Of a stretch of DNA of 64,000 nucleotides, positions 27,941 to 36,146 are shown piece after piece. The first letter of the stretch is position 1; each line of letters starts with the position of its first letter. The position numbers and the translations under genes were made by a program. Under the pieces are notes generated by a model. That model ran no database searches. It was not told the DNA's origin and was given only the letters and a program-made list of their open reading frames with translations. The stretch comes from JAMXLO01 sp963812505 (GTDB lineage Bacteria > Pseudomonadota > Alphaproteobacteria > Acetobacterales > Acetobacteraceae). The stretch lies in NCBI GenBank assembly GCA_963812505.1, contig CAWEVM010000014.1:124001-188000 (forward strand), given 5' to 3'.

Positions 27941-27984
27941 ACTCGCCGCCTCGTCTCGCGAAATACGGGTTGCAGGCGAGAAAA

Positions 27985-28012
27985 GGCCCCCGCCAGAGCG
28001 ACAGGCGGGGCC
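27985..28012 (+). terminator. GC-rich hairpin after the stress-type gene
   Basis: GGCCCCCGCC and GGCGGGGCC form a 9-bp stem with a nine- or ten-base loop, 45 bases past the stop at 27940. No T-run follows on the plus strand, so termination would be weak. On the minus strand AAAA precedes the stem as TTTT after it, so it could also stop antisense transcription. Confidence 0.55.
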
Positions 28013-28163
28013 AGTTGTTGTGGCGCGACGGCTGAGCGGGGCGCTCAGCCAGGTTAATGTATAACTGCAATCATTGATCGACTAACGCAACGAAGCGGCG
28101 TCTCAGGCCGTGCACAGCCTTGGCCAAGGTCGCGATAGCGGTCGCGCCGTCCATTGTTGATGA

Positions 28164-28191
28164 AACGTTAACGCAACGTTATGCATATAAT
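28164..28191 (+). promoter_or_regulatory. Predicted flp promoter with CtrA-like box
   Basis: TATAAT at 28186-28191 is a perfect -10 element 31 bases before the pilin start codon. TTAACGCAACGTTAT at 28068+100 (28168-28182) matches the alphaproteobacterial CtrA consensus TTAA-N7-TTAA at 7 of 8 fixed positions and sits in the -35 position. AACGTT also occurs twice (28164 and 28175), 11 bases apart. Activity is inferred from motif only. Confidence 0.5.
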
Positions 28192-28222
28192 GATGCTATT
28201 TCGTAACTAAAGGAACCGAGTG

Positions 28223-28396
28223 ATGATTGCCTACACTCACTCTCTTTTGGCGCGCCTGGTGGTCGACCGCGCGGGCGTCACCGCCATGGAATACGGCGTG
28301 ATCGCCGCCGGCATCGTGATCGCGGTTGCCGCCGCTGCCGTCACTCTGGGCTCAGATGTCTCCGCCCTTTTCACCTCGATTGGTGGGTCGCTCTGA
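28223..28396 (+). CDS. Flp/Fap-type type IVb pilin
   Basis: 57 residues, too short for routine gene finding. A charged leader (to Gly18) is followed by VTAMEYGVIAAGIVIAVAAA. This is the Flp pilin pattern: cleavage after Gly, Glu at mature position 5 and Tyr at position 6, then a hydrophobic helix. AAAGGA stands 8 bases before the ATG. Flp pilins polymerise into adhesive tad pili. No prepilin peptidase, secretin or tad ATPase lies in the window, so assembly genes must be elsewhere. Confidence 0.88.
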   Translation: MIAYTHSLLARLVVDRAGVTAMEYGVIAAGIVIAVAAAAVTLGSDVSALFTSIGGSL

Positions 28397-28456
28397 TCCG
28401 TAGCGCAGCGGATGCCTGGCAGTCCCGGGCGCTTACGGCCTGACTATCTGATAGGC

Positions 28457-28532
28457 TGGCTCCCGGAGTAGGACTCGAACCTACGACCCAGCGGTTAACA
28501 GCCGCTTGCTCTACCGACTGAGCTATCCGGGA
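28457..28532 (-). tRNA. tRNA-Asn (GTT)
   Basis: 76 bases on the minus strand. The acceptor TCCCGGA pairs with TCCGGGA. The anticodon loop CTGTTAA gives GTT, closed by GCGG/CCGC. The T-arm is AGGTTCGAGTCCT. CCA is encoded. Confidence 0.95.
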
Positions 28533-28672
28533 TCAGCGGGCGCTCCCTATAGCGAAGCCGCCTGATGGAAGCAAACGGTCGCGATCTGACCTGAGGCGGG
28601 CGCATGGTGCGGTCCAGGTTGCGACCGACTATGCCGATGGCCTAGGTTTCGAGCCGTTGACCTCTCTCCCAC

Positions 28673-28755
28673 GCGCGAGTGGCGAAATGGTAACCGCAGG
28701 GGTCTCAAAAACCCCCGGAGGAAACTCCTTGCCGGTTCGAGTCCGGCCTCGCGCA
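28673..28755 (+). tRNA. tRNA-Leu (CAA)
   Basis: 83 bases with a long variable arm (about CGGAGGAAACTCCTTG), as expected for a class II tRNA. The acceptor is GCGCGAG/CTCGCGC. The anticodon loop CTCAAAA (anticodon CAA) is closed by GGGGT/ACCCC. CCA is not encoded. Confidence 0.92.
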
Positions 28756-28772
28756 GGGTTGGCCTGTGCTGG

Positions 28773-29510
28773 TCAACGCAGGCCGGCCGCCAGCCCCTCG
28801 AGCCCGACAGAGTTGCAGACAATCACTTCACTCTGTGGGGCCAGGTCGATCAGCCCTTCTGCACGCAGGCGGGTCAGTGTGCGGCTGACGGTCTCTATGG
28901 TCAGGCCAAGATAGTCAGCGATGTCATGTCGCGTCATGGGCAGGTTGAACCGCCGGCGTGCGTGGCCACAAGGCATTCCCTGGCGGCTTTGCATCAGCAG
29001 AAATGAGGCGAGCCGCTCACGCGCGGTCTTGCGGCCGAGCAGCAACATCTGCTCTTGCGCCGCCACCAGCTCATTGGAGGCCACCTCCAGCAGACGATTT
29101 TCCATCAGCGGGAAGTCATCAAGCAGCGTCCGCAGCCTGGCACGCGAGAACCGGCAATAACGTACGCGCTCGATTGCCTCGGCGCTGAAGGCGTAGGTAT
29201 CGGAAACCGCGAGACCCAGAAAATGACCGGCGCCAACGAACCCGGTGATCTGCCGCCGTCCATCCGGCAGCAACTTGAACAGCTTGGCGGTGCCGAAAGT
29301 GATGTTGAAAAAGGCGCTTGCCGGCTCGCCCTCGTCGATGAAGCACTGTCCGGCTTGCGCCTCGATCACCACAGCGATCGCGGCAAGTCGCGAGAGGTCG
29401 GCGTCGGGAATGGCATTGCACACGCTGAGCGAGCGTGCTTCGCAGATCGTACAGGGGTTGACCGCACCCTGCGGATCGAGAACGTGCGGACCTACCAGCC
29501 GCGTTGCCAT
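28773..29510 (-). CDS. fnrL: FNR-type oxygen-responsive transcription factor
   Basis: 245 residues, Crp/Fnr superfamily. N-terminal cysteines C20, C23 and C31 (PCTICEARSLSVC) plus the internal C119 (RVRYCRFS) match the four [4Fe-4S] ligands of FNR. The cNMP-like barrel (GEPASAFFNI) and dimer helix follow. The recognition helix contains ETVSRTLTRL, whose Glu, Ser and Arg read TTGAT half-sites. ATG at 29510 has GGGAG six bases upstream. It activates or represses genes under low oxygen. A perfect FNR/FixK-type box lies 103 bases upstream, so autoregulation is likely. Confidence 0.9.
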   Translation of the reverse strand: MATRLVGPHVLDPQGAVNPCTICEARSLSVCNAIPDADLSRLAAIAVVIEAQAGQCFIDEGEPASAFFNITFGTAKLFKLLPDGRRQITGFVGAGHFLGLAVSDTYAFSAEAIERVRYCRFSRARLRTLLDDFPLMENRLLEVASNELVAAQEQMLLLGRKTARERLASFLLMQSRQGMPCGHARRRFNLPMTRHDIADYLGLTIETVSRTLTRLRAEGLIDLAPQSEVIVCNSVGLEGLAAGLR

Positions 29511-29612
29511 CATCGACTCCCACCGGATCATCCCGGCGCCCGTTGCGCGGATAACCGGTCCTGGCGTCAGTATTGTCAACCGGCGTTAAAAATTGCCCCG
29601 GCAACCCGCGCA

Positions 29613-29626
29613 TTGATCCAGGTCAA
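29613..29626. promoter_or_regulatory. FNR/FixK box between divergent genes
   Basis: TTGATCCAGGTCAA matches the alphaproteobacterial FNR/FixK consensus (TTGAT-N4-GTCAA/ATCAA) at all fixed positions. It is centred about 64 bases upstream of the 29684 start and about 109 bases upstream of the fnr start, so it can serve either gene. The cognate protein is encoded next to it. Confidence 0.8.
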
Positions 29627-29683
29627 CGATCCGCCGAATGTTCTGGTGCAGGCTTGCGGTATCAGGGATACGGCAGGCGCGCC

Positions 29684-30199
29684 ATGGGTGAATTTATCAT
29701 TGAGCTGCTGTCGCGGGAACAGATCCGGGCGGTCTATCCGCTGGTGCGGGAAGCGGTTCCGACACTTGATCTGCCCGCGTGGCTGCGGTTTGCGCGGCAG
29801 CTCACCGGACCGCGCCGGGGCGGGCAATGCGGGATTGTCGCGGCTCGGCGCGAGGGCAGGGAATTTCCGTGCGGACTGTTCTGCTACCGCGTGGAAGACG
29901 ATTTGAAACTGGGCAAGGTTCTGATTGCCGACCATTTCGTCGCCGTAGACCTGCTCGACCCGGCTGCCGTGCTCGCGGCCCTGGTCGAGCAACTTGACAG
30001 TCTGGCGAAGCGTCTGGGGTGCCAGGCGGTGCGCAGCCTTCTGCACGGTGGCGCGCCCGATCTCGAGGACGGGCTGCACGCAGCGGGGCACCGCCCGGAG
30101 GGCGCGGCACTGCTACTGAAGAAGCTGCTCGAGCCCCCGCACGGGCGCGCTGCCGGATCACATGGCAGGCCGCGCCTGCCGTCGGCGGTGACCAGATGA
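29684..30199 (+). CDS. Hypothetical protein, GNAT-like pattern
   Basis: 171 residues. Predicted beta-alpha alternation with EFIIELLSREQIRAVYPLV at the start and CGLFCYRVEDDLKLGKVLIADHFVAV in the centre resembles the core strands of acetyltransferases of the GNAT type, and LLHGGAPDLEDGLHAAGH follows. I cannot find a clear acetyl-CoA loop. Placed opposite fnr and downstream of the FNR box, so it is probably oxygen-regulated. Confidence 0.6.
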   Translation: MGEFIIELLSREQIRAVYPLVREAVPTLDLPAWLRFARQLTGPRRGGQCGIVAARREGREFPCGLFCYRVEDDLKLGKVLIADHFVAVDLLDPAAVLAALVEQLDSLAKRLGCQAVRSLLHGGAPDLEDGLHAAGHRPEGAALLLKKLLEPPHGRAAGSHGRPRLPSAVTR

Positions 30200-30225
30200 A
30201 GCAACGCGGCGAAGCGGCGCCCCTC

Positions 30226-32529
30226 TCAGGCGGCGGCGACGTGCTGCCCCAGCCGATCCAACATGGTGTGGAGTGATGTCGCAGTCGCTTCGGCGAGAGC
30301 GAATACCACGCGCGCGGTGCCCGCATCGGCATCGCGGACCGTGAATGGCAGGGCTGACTTAAAGCCGTCCAGACGAAGCACGCCGCGATCTCCCGCCTGC
30401 ATTTGTGGTGCGGCCTCGATCATTGCGCCACCGTCCGACAGATCGGCCACGCGCGCGGCGTGGCTGCCTCCGATGGCAAGCTCCAGGTGGCACGGCAGGT
30501 CCACCTGATACCGGCGGTCGTGACGACGATCGAACTCGACGGTGGATGTGCGGACGACCCGGATGACGGAATGCCGCAATTCATCCACGGCGGTGTCGAG
30601 GCTGCCGATATCGTCGTGCACGTCTGCGGCGCGACGGGCGGTCTGATCAGCTTCGCCCGATACTTCTGCGATGCGGGACGTCATCACGTGGGCGGCGCCG
30701 GTGGTTTCCGCGACGCTGCGGGCAATTTCCGTGGTTGCCGCGCCCTGCTCCTCGACCGCGGCGGCAATCGACCCGGAGATCGCATCGATCTCGCTGATGG
30801 TTTGCTCGATGCGCCCCACGGCGGTCGCGGATGCCGCCGTGGCTTCTCGTACCTCGCCGATATGGCGCGCGATCTCCTGTGTCGAGAGCGCGGTCTGGGT
30901 TGCCAACTGCTTTACCTCGCTCGCGACCACCGCGAAGCCCTTACCGGCGTCGCCGGCGCGTGCTGCCTCGATCGTGGCGTTGAGCGCCAGCAGGTTGGTC
31001 TTGGCGGCGATGTCGCCGATCATGTCCGCGACGGTGCCGATGCGCCCGACCTTTTCGTTGAGCGCCTCGATGGTGGAGCGCGTCACGCGGCCGGCCTCCA
31101 CGGCTCGGGTGACCGAGGCGGTGGACTGACCGACCTGACCACCGATCTCCTGGATCGACGCGGCGAGCTGGTCTGCGGCGCCTGCCACGGTCTGGGCATT
31201 GGCCAACGCCTGCGCCGCTGCGGCGGCCGCGCTCTTGGCTGAATCACTGGTGCGTTCGGCAGATGCATGCATCTCGTCTGCCGTCGTCGCCATCTTTGCG
31301 GTTCGCTGCCCGATCAATTCCATCGCCGTCCCGGTGTCCGCTTCGATGGTCTCGGCCATCCTGACCAGCGAGGCCTGCTTGTCCGCCGCCGCGAGCCCAC
31401 GCTCCTCGTCCTGCTGACGCGCCAGTTCCAATTCGGAGCTCATGTGTTCGCGGAACACACCCACCGCGCGTGCGATTTCGCCCAATTCGTCATGGCGTTC
31501 CGTATTAGGAACGACAATATCCAATCGTCCGCCGGCAAGCTCTCGCATGACAGCCGTAAGGCGTCCGATCGGTCGTGCAATACTGCGTCCGATCAGCAAA
31601 GCAAGGAGGATGCCGACGCCGGTTGCGATTGCCGCGGTGAGCAGGCCGAAGCGATATGCCGTGCTCACCTCTGTAAGCATCGTCGCGATCGCCGACTGCT
31701 GCGACTGCATCGCGTGCGTCCGTTGATCCGCGGTCGCGTTCAATACCAGAGCGCCCGCAGCGTCCCGCTCGAGCGATGCGGTGCGCAATCGTTCATCGGC
31801 CGCGACAACCTGACGCAGCGCCTCAGCGAGGTGATCGACGGGCTCAGACATCGCCTTGAGGAAGCGCTGAATGCGCCGGTTGGCGCCTGCGGCATCAGCC
31901 AGGCTTTCGATGGCATGCCGCAAGGTCAACAAAGCCGCATTCGCGGCATTGGCCTCGGCCGGAGTGCGCGTGGCGAGAAGGCGCGAGCCAGCGGCGTCGG
32001 TTTCGCCAAACGTTTCGGCGAGGCGCGCACCAGCGGTCAGTATGGCCGGATTGGTCTCACGATCAAGCAGTTGCACCGTGGCGGACACGATCGTCCTGAT
32101 CTCGGTCGCAGTGCTCACCAGGCGCTCCGCTGCCGTACGCCGGGTCTCTACCGCCTCGATCGTGGCATCGACCGCCGCTCGGTAACGCGCGATCGGAGCC
32201 CGCATCTGCTGTTCCTGCGTTCCCGCACCGGCGGCGGTACGGTCCAGTTCCGCAAGGACATCCTGTGCCGACTTCTGGTCGTCCATGCTGCCGGTCAGCA
32301 TATATTGAACGACTCGGGCGCGCGCCTCGCCCACCTGGACCGCCACACGGCTTGCGTCCGCAGCACGTGCGGCATCCTCGCTCACCCGCGCCGCCTCCGC
32401 TCCAACCTTCTGCGTGCTGTGCAGCGCCCCCGCCGCAAGCAATGCCAGCAGCAGCAGGACGATGGTGAAGCCGCCAAAGATGCGGCGACGGACGGTGAGG
32501 ACGAGCAGCCTGGATGTGCCTCGCGTCAT
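30226..32529 (-). CDS. Methyl-accepting chemotaxis protein with C-terminal PilZ domain
   Basis: 767 residues from the ATG at 32529. The first helix is at about 17-36. A helical periplasmic sensor of about 250 residues follows. The second helix is at about 294-314, then HAMP (RPIGRLTAVMRELAGG), then the signalling domain with KTNLLALNATIEAARAGD and FAVVASEVKQLA. At the C-terminus is a PilZ domain with RRHDRRYQV and DLSDGGAMIE, matching the c-di-GMP motifs RxxxR and (D/N)xSxxG. The receptor starts 19 bases after the DctP gene, so the two are cotranscribed. Confidence 0.92.
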   Translation of the reverse strand: MTRGTSRLLVLTVRRRIFGGFTIVLLLLALLAAGALHSTQKVGAEAARVSEDAARAADASRVAVQVGEARARVVQYMLTGSMDDQKSAQDVLAELDRTAAGAGTQEQQMRAPIARYRAAVDATIEAVETRRTAAERLVSTATEIRTIVSATVQLLDRETNPAILTAGARLAETFGETDAAGSRLLATRTPAEANAANAALLTLRHAIESLADAAGANRRIQRFLKAMSEPVDHLAEALRQVVAADERLRTASLERDAAGALVLNATADQRTHAMQSQQSAIATMLTEVSTAYRFGLLTAAIATGVGILLALLIGRSIARPIGRLTAVMRELAGGRLDIVVPNTERHDELGEIARAVGVFREHMSSELELARQQDEERGLAAADKQASLVRMAETIEADTGTAMELIGQRTAKMATTADEMHASAERTSDSAKSAAAAAAQALANAQTVAGAADQLAASIQEIGGQVGQSTASVTRAVEAGRVTRSTIEALNEKVGRIGTVADMIGDIAAKTNLLALNATIEAARAGDAGKGFAVVASEVKQLATQTALSTQEIARHIGEVREATAASATAVGRIEQTISEIDAISGSIAAAVEEQGAATTEIARSVAETTGAAHVMTSRIAEVSGEADQTARRAADVHDDIGSLDTAVDELRHSVIRVVRTSTVEFDRRHDRRYQVDLPCHLELAIGGSHAARVADLSDGGAMIEAAPQMQAGDRGVLRLDGFKSALPFTVRDADAGTARVVFALAEATATSLHTMLDRLGQHVAAA

Positions 32530-32548
32530 TTGTGCGGACCGCCGCCGA

Positions 32549-33538
32549 CTAACCTGCCTGTCTGATCCGCTCGATAAGGTCCCGCCCGAACCGCTTCTCG
32601 AATTCCGCATTGGCCCCGGCCATGGCACTGGCGAAACGGCCACGGTCGATGCTGATCTGCACCGTCATGCCGGCCTGCTGCAGGGCCGCGACGCCAGCGG
32701 TTTGAGCGTCGGCGGCGAACTTCCGTGAAGCCAGTCCACCAGCCCTCGCGGCGTCGGCGAAGCTTGCCTTGTCCTCCGCCGACAGTTCGTCGAACGCATC
32801 CGGCGACATGACAAACGCAGCAGGATCGTAGGCATGGCCGCTCAGCGTCAGGAACTTCTGCACCTGATCGAACTTTGCGGCCTGGATAGTCGCGATCGGG
32901 TTTTCCTGACCGTCGAACTTGCCCGCGCGCAGGGCCTCGAAGAGTTGCGGGAAGGGCAGGGACGCGGTGTCGACGCCGAGCGCCTGGAATCCCATCAGCA
33001 GGACCTCCGATTGCGGCACCCTCATCTTGAGGCCCTTGAGATCGTCCGGCGTGACGATCGGCCGCTTGGAATTTGTGATATGGCGAAGGCCGTTCTCGCC
33101 CCAGCCAAGGAGCACAAGGTCCTTGGCGGCGAAGCGAGCGCGAAAACTCTCACCAATCGGCCCATCCAGAACGGCATGCGCATGGGGCACGCCGTTGAAC
33201 AGAAACGGAATGTTCAGCACGCCGAGTTCCGGCAGCACACTTGGTATGCCCATGCCTGTGACAAATGCGAGGTCGATGCTGCCAAGCTGCACGCCCTTCA
33301 TTAGCTCAACGTCACCGCCGAGCGTCGAATCCGGGAATTGCTGCAGCGTGATCCGGCCCGCGGTCCGCTTGGCGATCTCGTCCGCGAAGGTCGTGGCACC
33401 GGCACCCAGTTGCGACTGGACCGGCAGGATATAACCGATGCGCAATGCCTGTCCGGTCTTGGCGAAGCTGCGTCTGACCGCGGGTGCGGCCAGCCCGACC
33501 GCCAGGCTGCCACGAATGAGAGTGCGACGGGTGAGCAT
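32549..33538 (-). CDS. dctP: TRAP-type solute-binding protein DctP, orphan
   Basis: 329 residues. The signal peptide MLTRRTLIRGSLAVGLA has a twin Arg but also an ordinary h-region, so export is Sec or Tat. Mature DctP features include IGYILPVQSQLGAGATTFAD, the solute-binding Arg in LKMRVPQSEV, and the family block around LFEALRAGKFDGQENP. No DctQ or DctM permease genes lie beside it. The adjacent chemoreceptor suggests a binding-protein-dependent sensor instead of, or besides, uptake. The ligand is probably a carboxylate. Confidence 0.9.
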   Translation of the reverse strand: MLTRRTLIRGSLAVGLAAPAVRRSFAKTGQALRIGYILPVQSQLGAGATTFADEIAKRTAGRITLQQFPDSTLGGDVELMKGVQLGSIDLAFVTGMGIPSVLPELGVLNIPFLFNGVPHAHAVLDGPIGESFRARFAAKDLVLLGWGENGLRHITNSKRPIVTPDDLKGLKMRVPQSEVLLMGFQALGVDTASLPFPQLFEALRAGKFDGQENPIATIQAAKFDQVQKFLTLSGHAYDPAAFVMSPDAFDELSAEDKASFADAARAGGLASRKFAADAQTAGVAALQQAGMTVQISIDRGRFASAMAGANAEFEKRFGRDLIERIRQAG

Positions 33539-33653
33539 TGCCGCTCCAGGTACCTGAAATTGAGAGATGCGCCTGGGCAGCCTGTGCCGCGGAGTTTGAA
33601 AATTCCGTGAAGGGCGCTATACTGGTCGGTAGAACCTTTCGGAGATCCTGGCC

Positions 33654-34646
33654 ATGCAAGTGCAGGCACTCGGCTACGTCGGTATCGGCGCGTCAGATTT
33701 GAGCGACTGGACGGAGTTCGCCACCAACTGGCTTGGCATGCAGATGGTCGAGCGCGGCAACGCCTGCCGGGCGTTCCGCATGGATGACCGTAGCCAACGG
33801 CTGGTGGTCGATCGTTCGTTGGCGGAGGGCGAGCGCTACTTTGGCTTTGAGGTAGCAGACGCAGCGGCGCTCGATGCGCTGGCGGCACGGCTGGAGGCGC
33901 ACGCAGTTCCGGTGCGGCGCGAGCCGGCGATGCTCGCGGATCAGCGCTGCGTCCGTGGGTTGATCAGCTTCGCCGACCCCGGCGGGAACCGGCTGGAGGC
34001 ATTCTGGGGCGCCGCGGTCGCCGACGAACCATTCCGTCCCGGACGATCGATCTCCGGCTTCCGGACCGGTCCATTGGGCATGGGTCACGCCGTATTCCAC
34101 GTGAAGAACATTGATGACCTTCTCGGCTTCTACCGCGACGTGTTGGGTTTTGGCGTGAGCGACTACATCGTGACGCCGTTCCGTGCCTATTTCCTCCACG
34201 TCAATCCGCGGCATCACACCGTGGCGTTGATCGAAACGGGGCGGCAGGACCTGCACCACCTAATGGTGGAACTGTATTCGCTCGACGATGTCGGGCAGGG
34301 ATACGACATCGCGCTGGGCGAGCCGGACCGGATCGCGACGACTTTGGGCCGGCACCCGAACGACTGCGTGACCTCGTATTACCTTAAGTCTCCGTCCGGG
34401 TTCATGCTGGAATACGGCTGGGGTGGGAAGGACGTGAGGCCCGGGAGTTGGCAGGCCACGGAAGTGACCGTGGGGCCAAGCCTTTGGGGTCACGATCGCG
34501 CTTGGCTGCCCGATGAGCAGCGCGCCCAGGCGCGGGTCATGCGTCTGAAGGCGGCGCAGGACGGTAAGCGCGAGCCGGTGAATGTGATCGACGGCAACTA
34601 CCATCGTATGAAGGGCGTGTGCCCTTGGTGGGACGGATTGAATTAG
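33654..34646 (+). CDS. Type I extradiol dioxygenase-like VOC protein (BphC-like)
   Basis: 330 residues, two VOC modules. The C-terminal module has the Fe(II) facial triad: His in MGHAVFHV, His in LHHLMVEL and Glu in MLEYGWGG. The N-terminal module (GYVGIGASDLSDWTEF) is the degenerate, non-metal half. These match 2,3-dihydroxybiphenyl 1,2-dioxygenase-type enzymes that cleave catechols next to the diol. The substrate is unknown. It lies between the DctP/MCP genes and the molybdenum hydroxylase operon. Confidence 0.85.
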   Translation: MQVQALGYVGIGASDLSDWTEFATNWLGMQMVERGNACRAFRMDDRSQRLVVDRSLAEGERYFGFEVADAAALDALAARLEAHAVPVRREPAMLADQRCVRGLISFADPGGNRLEAFWGAAVADEPFRPGRSISGFRTGPLGMGHAVFHVKNIDDLLGFYRDVLGFGVSDYIVTPFRAYFLHVNPRHHTVALIETGRQDLHHLMVELYSLDDVGQGYDIALGEPDRIATTLGRHPNDCVTSYYLKSPSGFMLEYGWGGKDVRPGSWQATEVTVGPSLWGHDRAWLPDEQRAQARVMRLKAAQDGKREPVNVIDGNYHRMKGVCPWWDGLN

Positions 34647-34773
34647 GCTGAGACTTGAGGCGTGACGCCAGTCCCCCTCGACCCGCCAACCCTGATCGCC
34701 TAACCTTGGGCCTTCCAGCCTGGACCGGCTTCAGGACCGGACAGCTCAACACGCGCAGACATCGGGAGCAGGA

Positions 34774-35661
34774 ATGCCTACACTCAATTACGCCGCCCCA
34801 TCGACGGTCGATGAGGCCGTCAAGCTCTTGGCCGGCGCATCCGGCCTCGCGAAGGTGCTTTCCGGAGGCACTGACCTGCTCGTGCAGATGCGAGCCGGGC
34901 GGCTGAAGCCGGAACTCATTGTCGACACCAAGCAAATCCCTGGTCTTATCGGCATCCGGGAGGAAGGCGGTGGTTTCGTGGTCGGCGCCGCGACACCTGG
35001 CGCTGTTGTCGAGGCGCATCCCGGCATGAACAAGGCGTGGCCCGGTGTTGTCGAGGCGCTCGACCTGATCGGGTCGACGCAGATTCAGGGCCGCTGCTCG
35101 CTGGCGGGCAACCTGTGCAACGCCTCGCCGGCCGCTGACAGCGTGCCGGCGTTGTTCGCCGCCGGCGCGATCGCCGTGGTGGTCGGCAGCAAAGGGCGCC
35201 GTGAAGTTCCGGTGGAGCAGATTCCAGCCGGACCCGGCAGAACCAATCTGGCCAAGGATGAGTTTATACTCGAATTCAAGTTCCCGCCGCGGGCGCCGCA
35301 CTCCGGGGACGCCTACCTGCGGTTCATCCCGCGCACCGAAATGGACATTGCCGTGGTGGGTTGCGGCATCAACGTGACGCTGGACGGGAAGGGCGTCTGC
35401 ACCGCCGCCCGCGTCGGTCTCGGCGCTGTGGCACCGACGGTACTGCTGGTGAAGGATGCGGCCGACGCGCTGATCGGCCACACACTGGACGAGGAAACGC
35501 TGAAGAAGCTGGATGCGGCGGCGCGCGCGGCGTGCAAGCCAATCAACGACAAGCGCGGGACGATCGAATACCGCACCAAGGTCGCCGGCGTGTTGGCGCG
35601 CCGGGTGGCCGCCATCGCGTTCGACCGCGCCATGGGCAAATCGCAAGGAAAGACTCACTGA
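34774..35661 (+). CDS. Molybdenum hydroxylase medium subunit, FAD-binding (CoxM-like)
   Basis: 295 residues. N-terminal FAD domain with the loop VLSGGTDLLVQM and the second FAD loop GRCSLAGNLCNASPAADS, then the CO-dehydrogenase flavoprotein C-terminal domain. No four-cysteine [4Fe-4S] insertion of the HcrB type is present. It passes electrons from the [2Fe-2S] subunit to an acceptor. The stop codon overlaps the small-subunit start as TGATG, so the three subunits are made from one message. Confidence 0.9.
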   Translation: MPTLNYAAPSTVDEAVKLLAGASGLAKVLSGGTDLLVQMRAGRLKPELIVDTKQIPGLIGIREEGGGFVVGAATPGAVVEAHPGMNKAWPGVVEALDLIGSTQIQGRCSLAGNLCNASPAADSVPALFAAGAIAVVVGSKGRREVPVEQIPAGPGRTNLAKDEFILEFKFPPRAPHSGDAYLRFIPRTEMDIAVVGCGINVTLDGKGVCTAARVGLGAVAPTVLLVKDAADALIGHTLDEETLKKLDAAARAACKPINDKRGTIEYRTKVAGVLARRVAAIAFDRAMGKSQGKTH

Positions 35662-36146
35662 TGAGCAAGCATCACGTATCAACCACGATCAACGGCGAGC
35701 CGGTCGAGTTCCTGTGCGAGACGCAGCAGACCATGCTGGACACGCTGCGCGACGTGCTGGGCCTGACCGGGAGCAAGGAAGGCTGCGCCTCGGGCGACTG
35801 CGGCGCGTGCACCATCATCTGTGATGGCAAGATCGTCTGCTCCTGTCTGATGCTGGGCGTCGAGGCAGCAGGCAAGACCATCACCACGATCGAGGGCATT
35901 GCGCAGGGCGATCATCTGCATCCGGTGCAGCAGAAATTCCTGGAGCATGCGGCGCTGCAATGCGGCTTCTGCACCCCGGGGTTCATCGTCGCTGCCAAGG
36001 CACTGCTCGATGAGAACCCCAACCCCACGGAAACCGAGGCGCGCTACTGGCTGGCCGGCAATCTCTGCCGCTGCACGGGCTACGACAAGATCATCCGCGC
36101 CGTGATGGATGCCGCCGCGGAAATGCGAGGAGAAGCAGTGCGATGA
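35661..36146 (+). CDS. Molybdenum hydroxylase small subunit, 2x[2Fe-2S] (CoxS-like)
   Basis: 161 residues. The plant-type [2Fe-2S] motif CASGDCGAC and a further Cys in VCSCLM bind cluster II. QCGFCTPG and NLCRCTGYDKI bind cluster I. This is the full cysteine pattern of the xanthine-oxidase-family small subunit. The gene starts inside the medium-subunit stop and ends in ATGA overlapping the large subunit. Confidence 0.95.
   Translation: MSKHHVSTTINGEPVEFLCETQQTMLDTLRDVLGLTGSKEGCASGDCGACTIICDGKIVCSCLMLGVEAAGKTITTIEGIAQGDHLHPVQQKFLEHAALQCGFCTPGFIVAAKALLDENPNPTETEARYWLAGNLCRCTGYDKIIRAVMDAAAEMRGEAVR

Noticed and set aside
31267..32565. Plus-strand open frame of about 432 codons
   Set aside because: Antisense to the chemoreceptor gene; no domain and poor composition.
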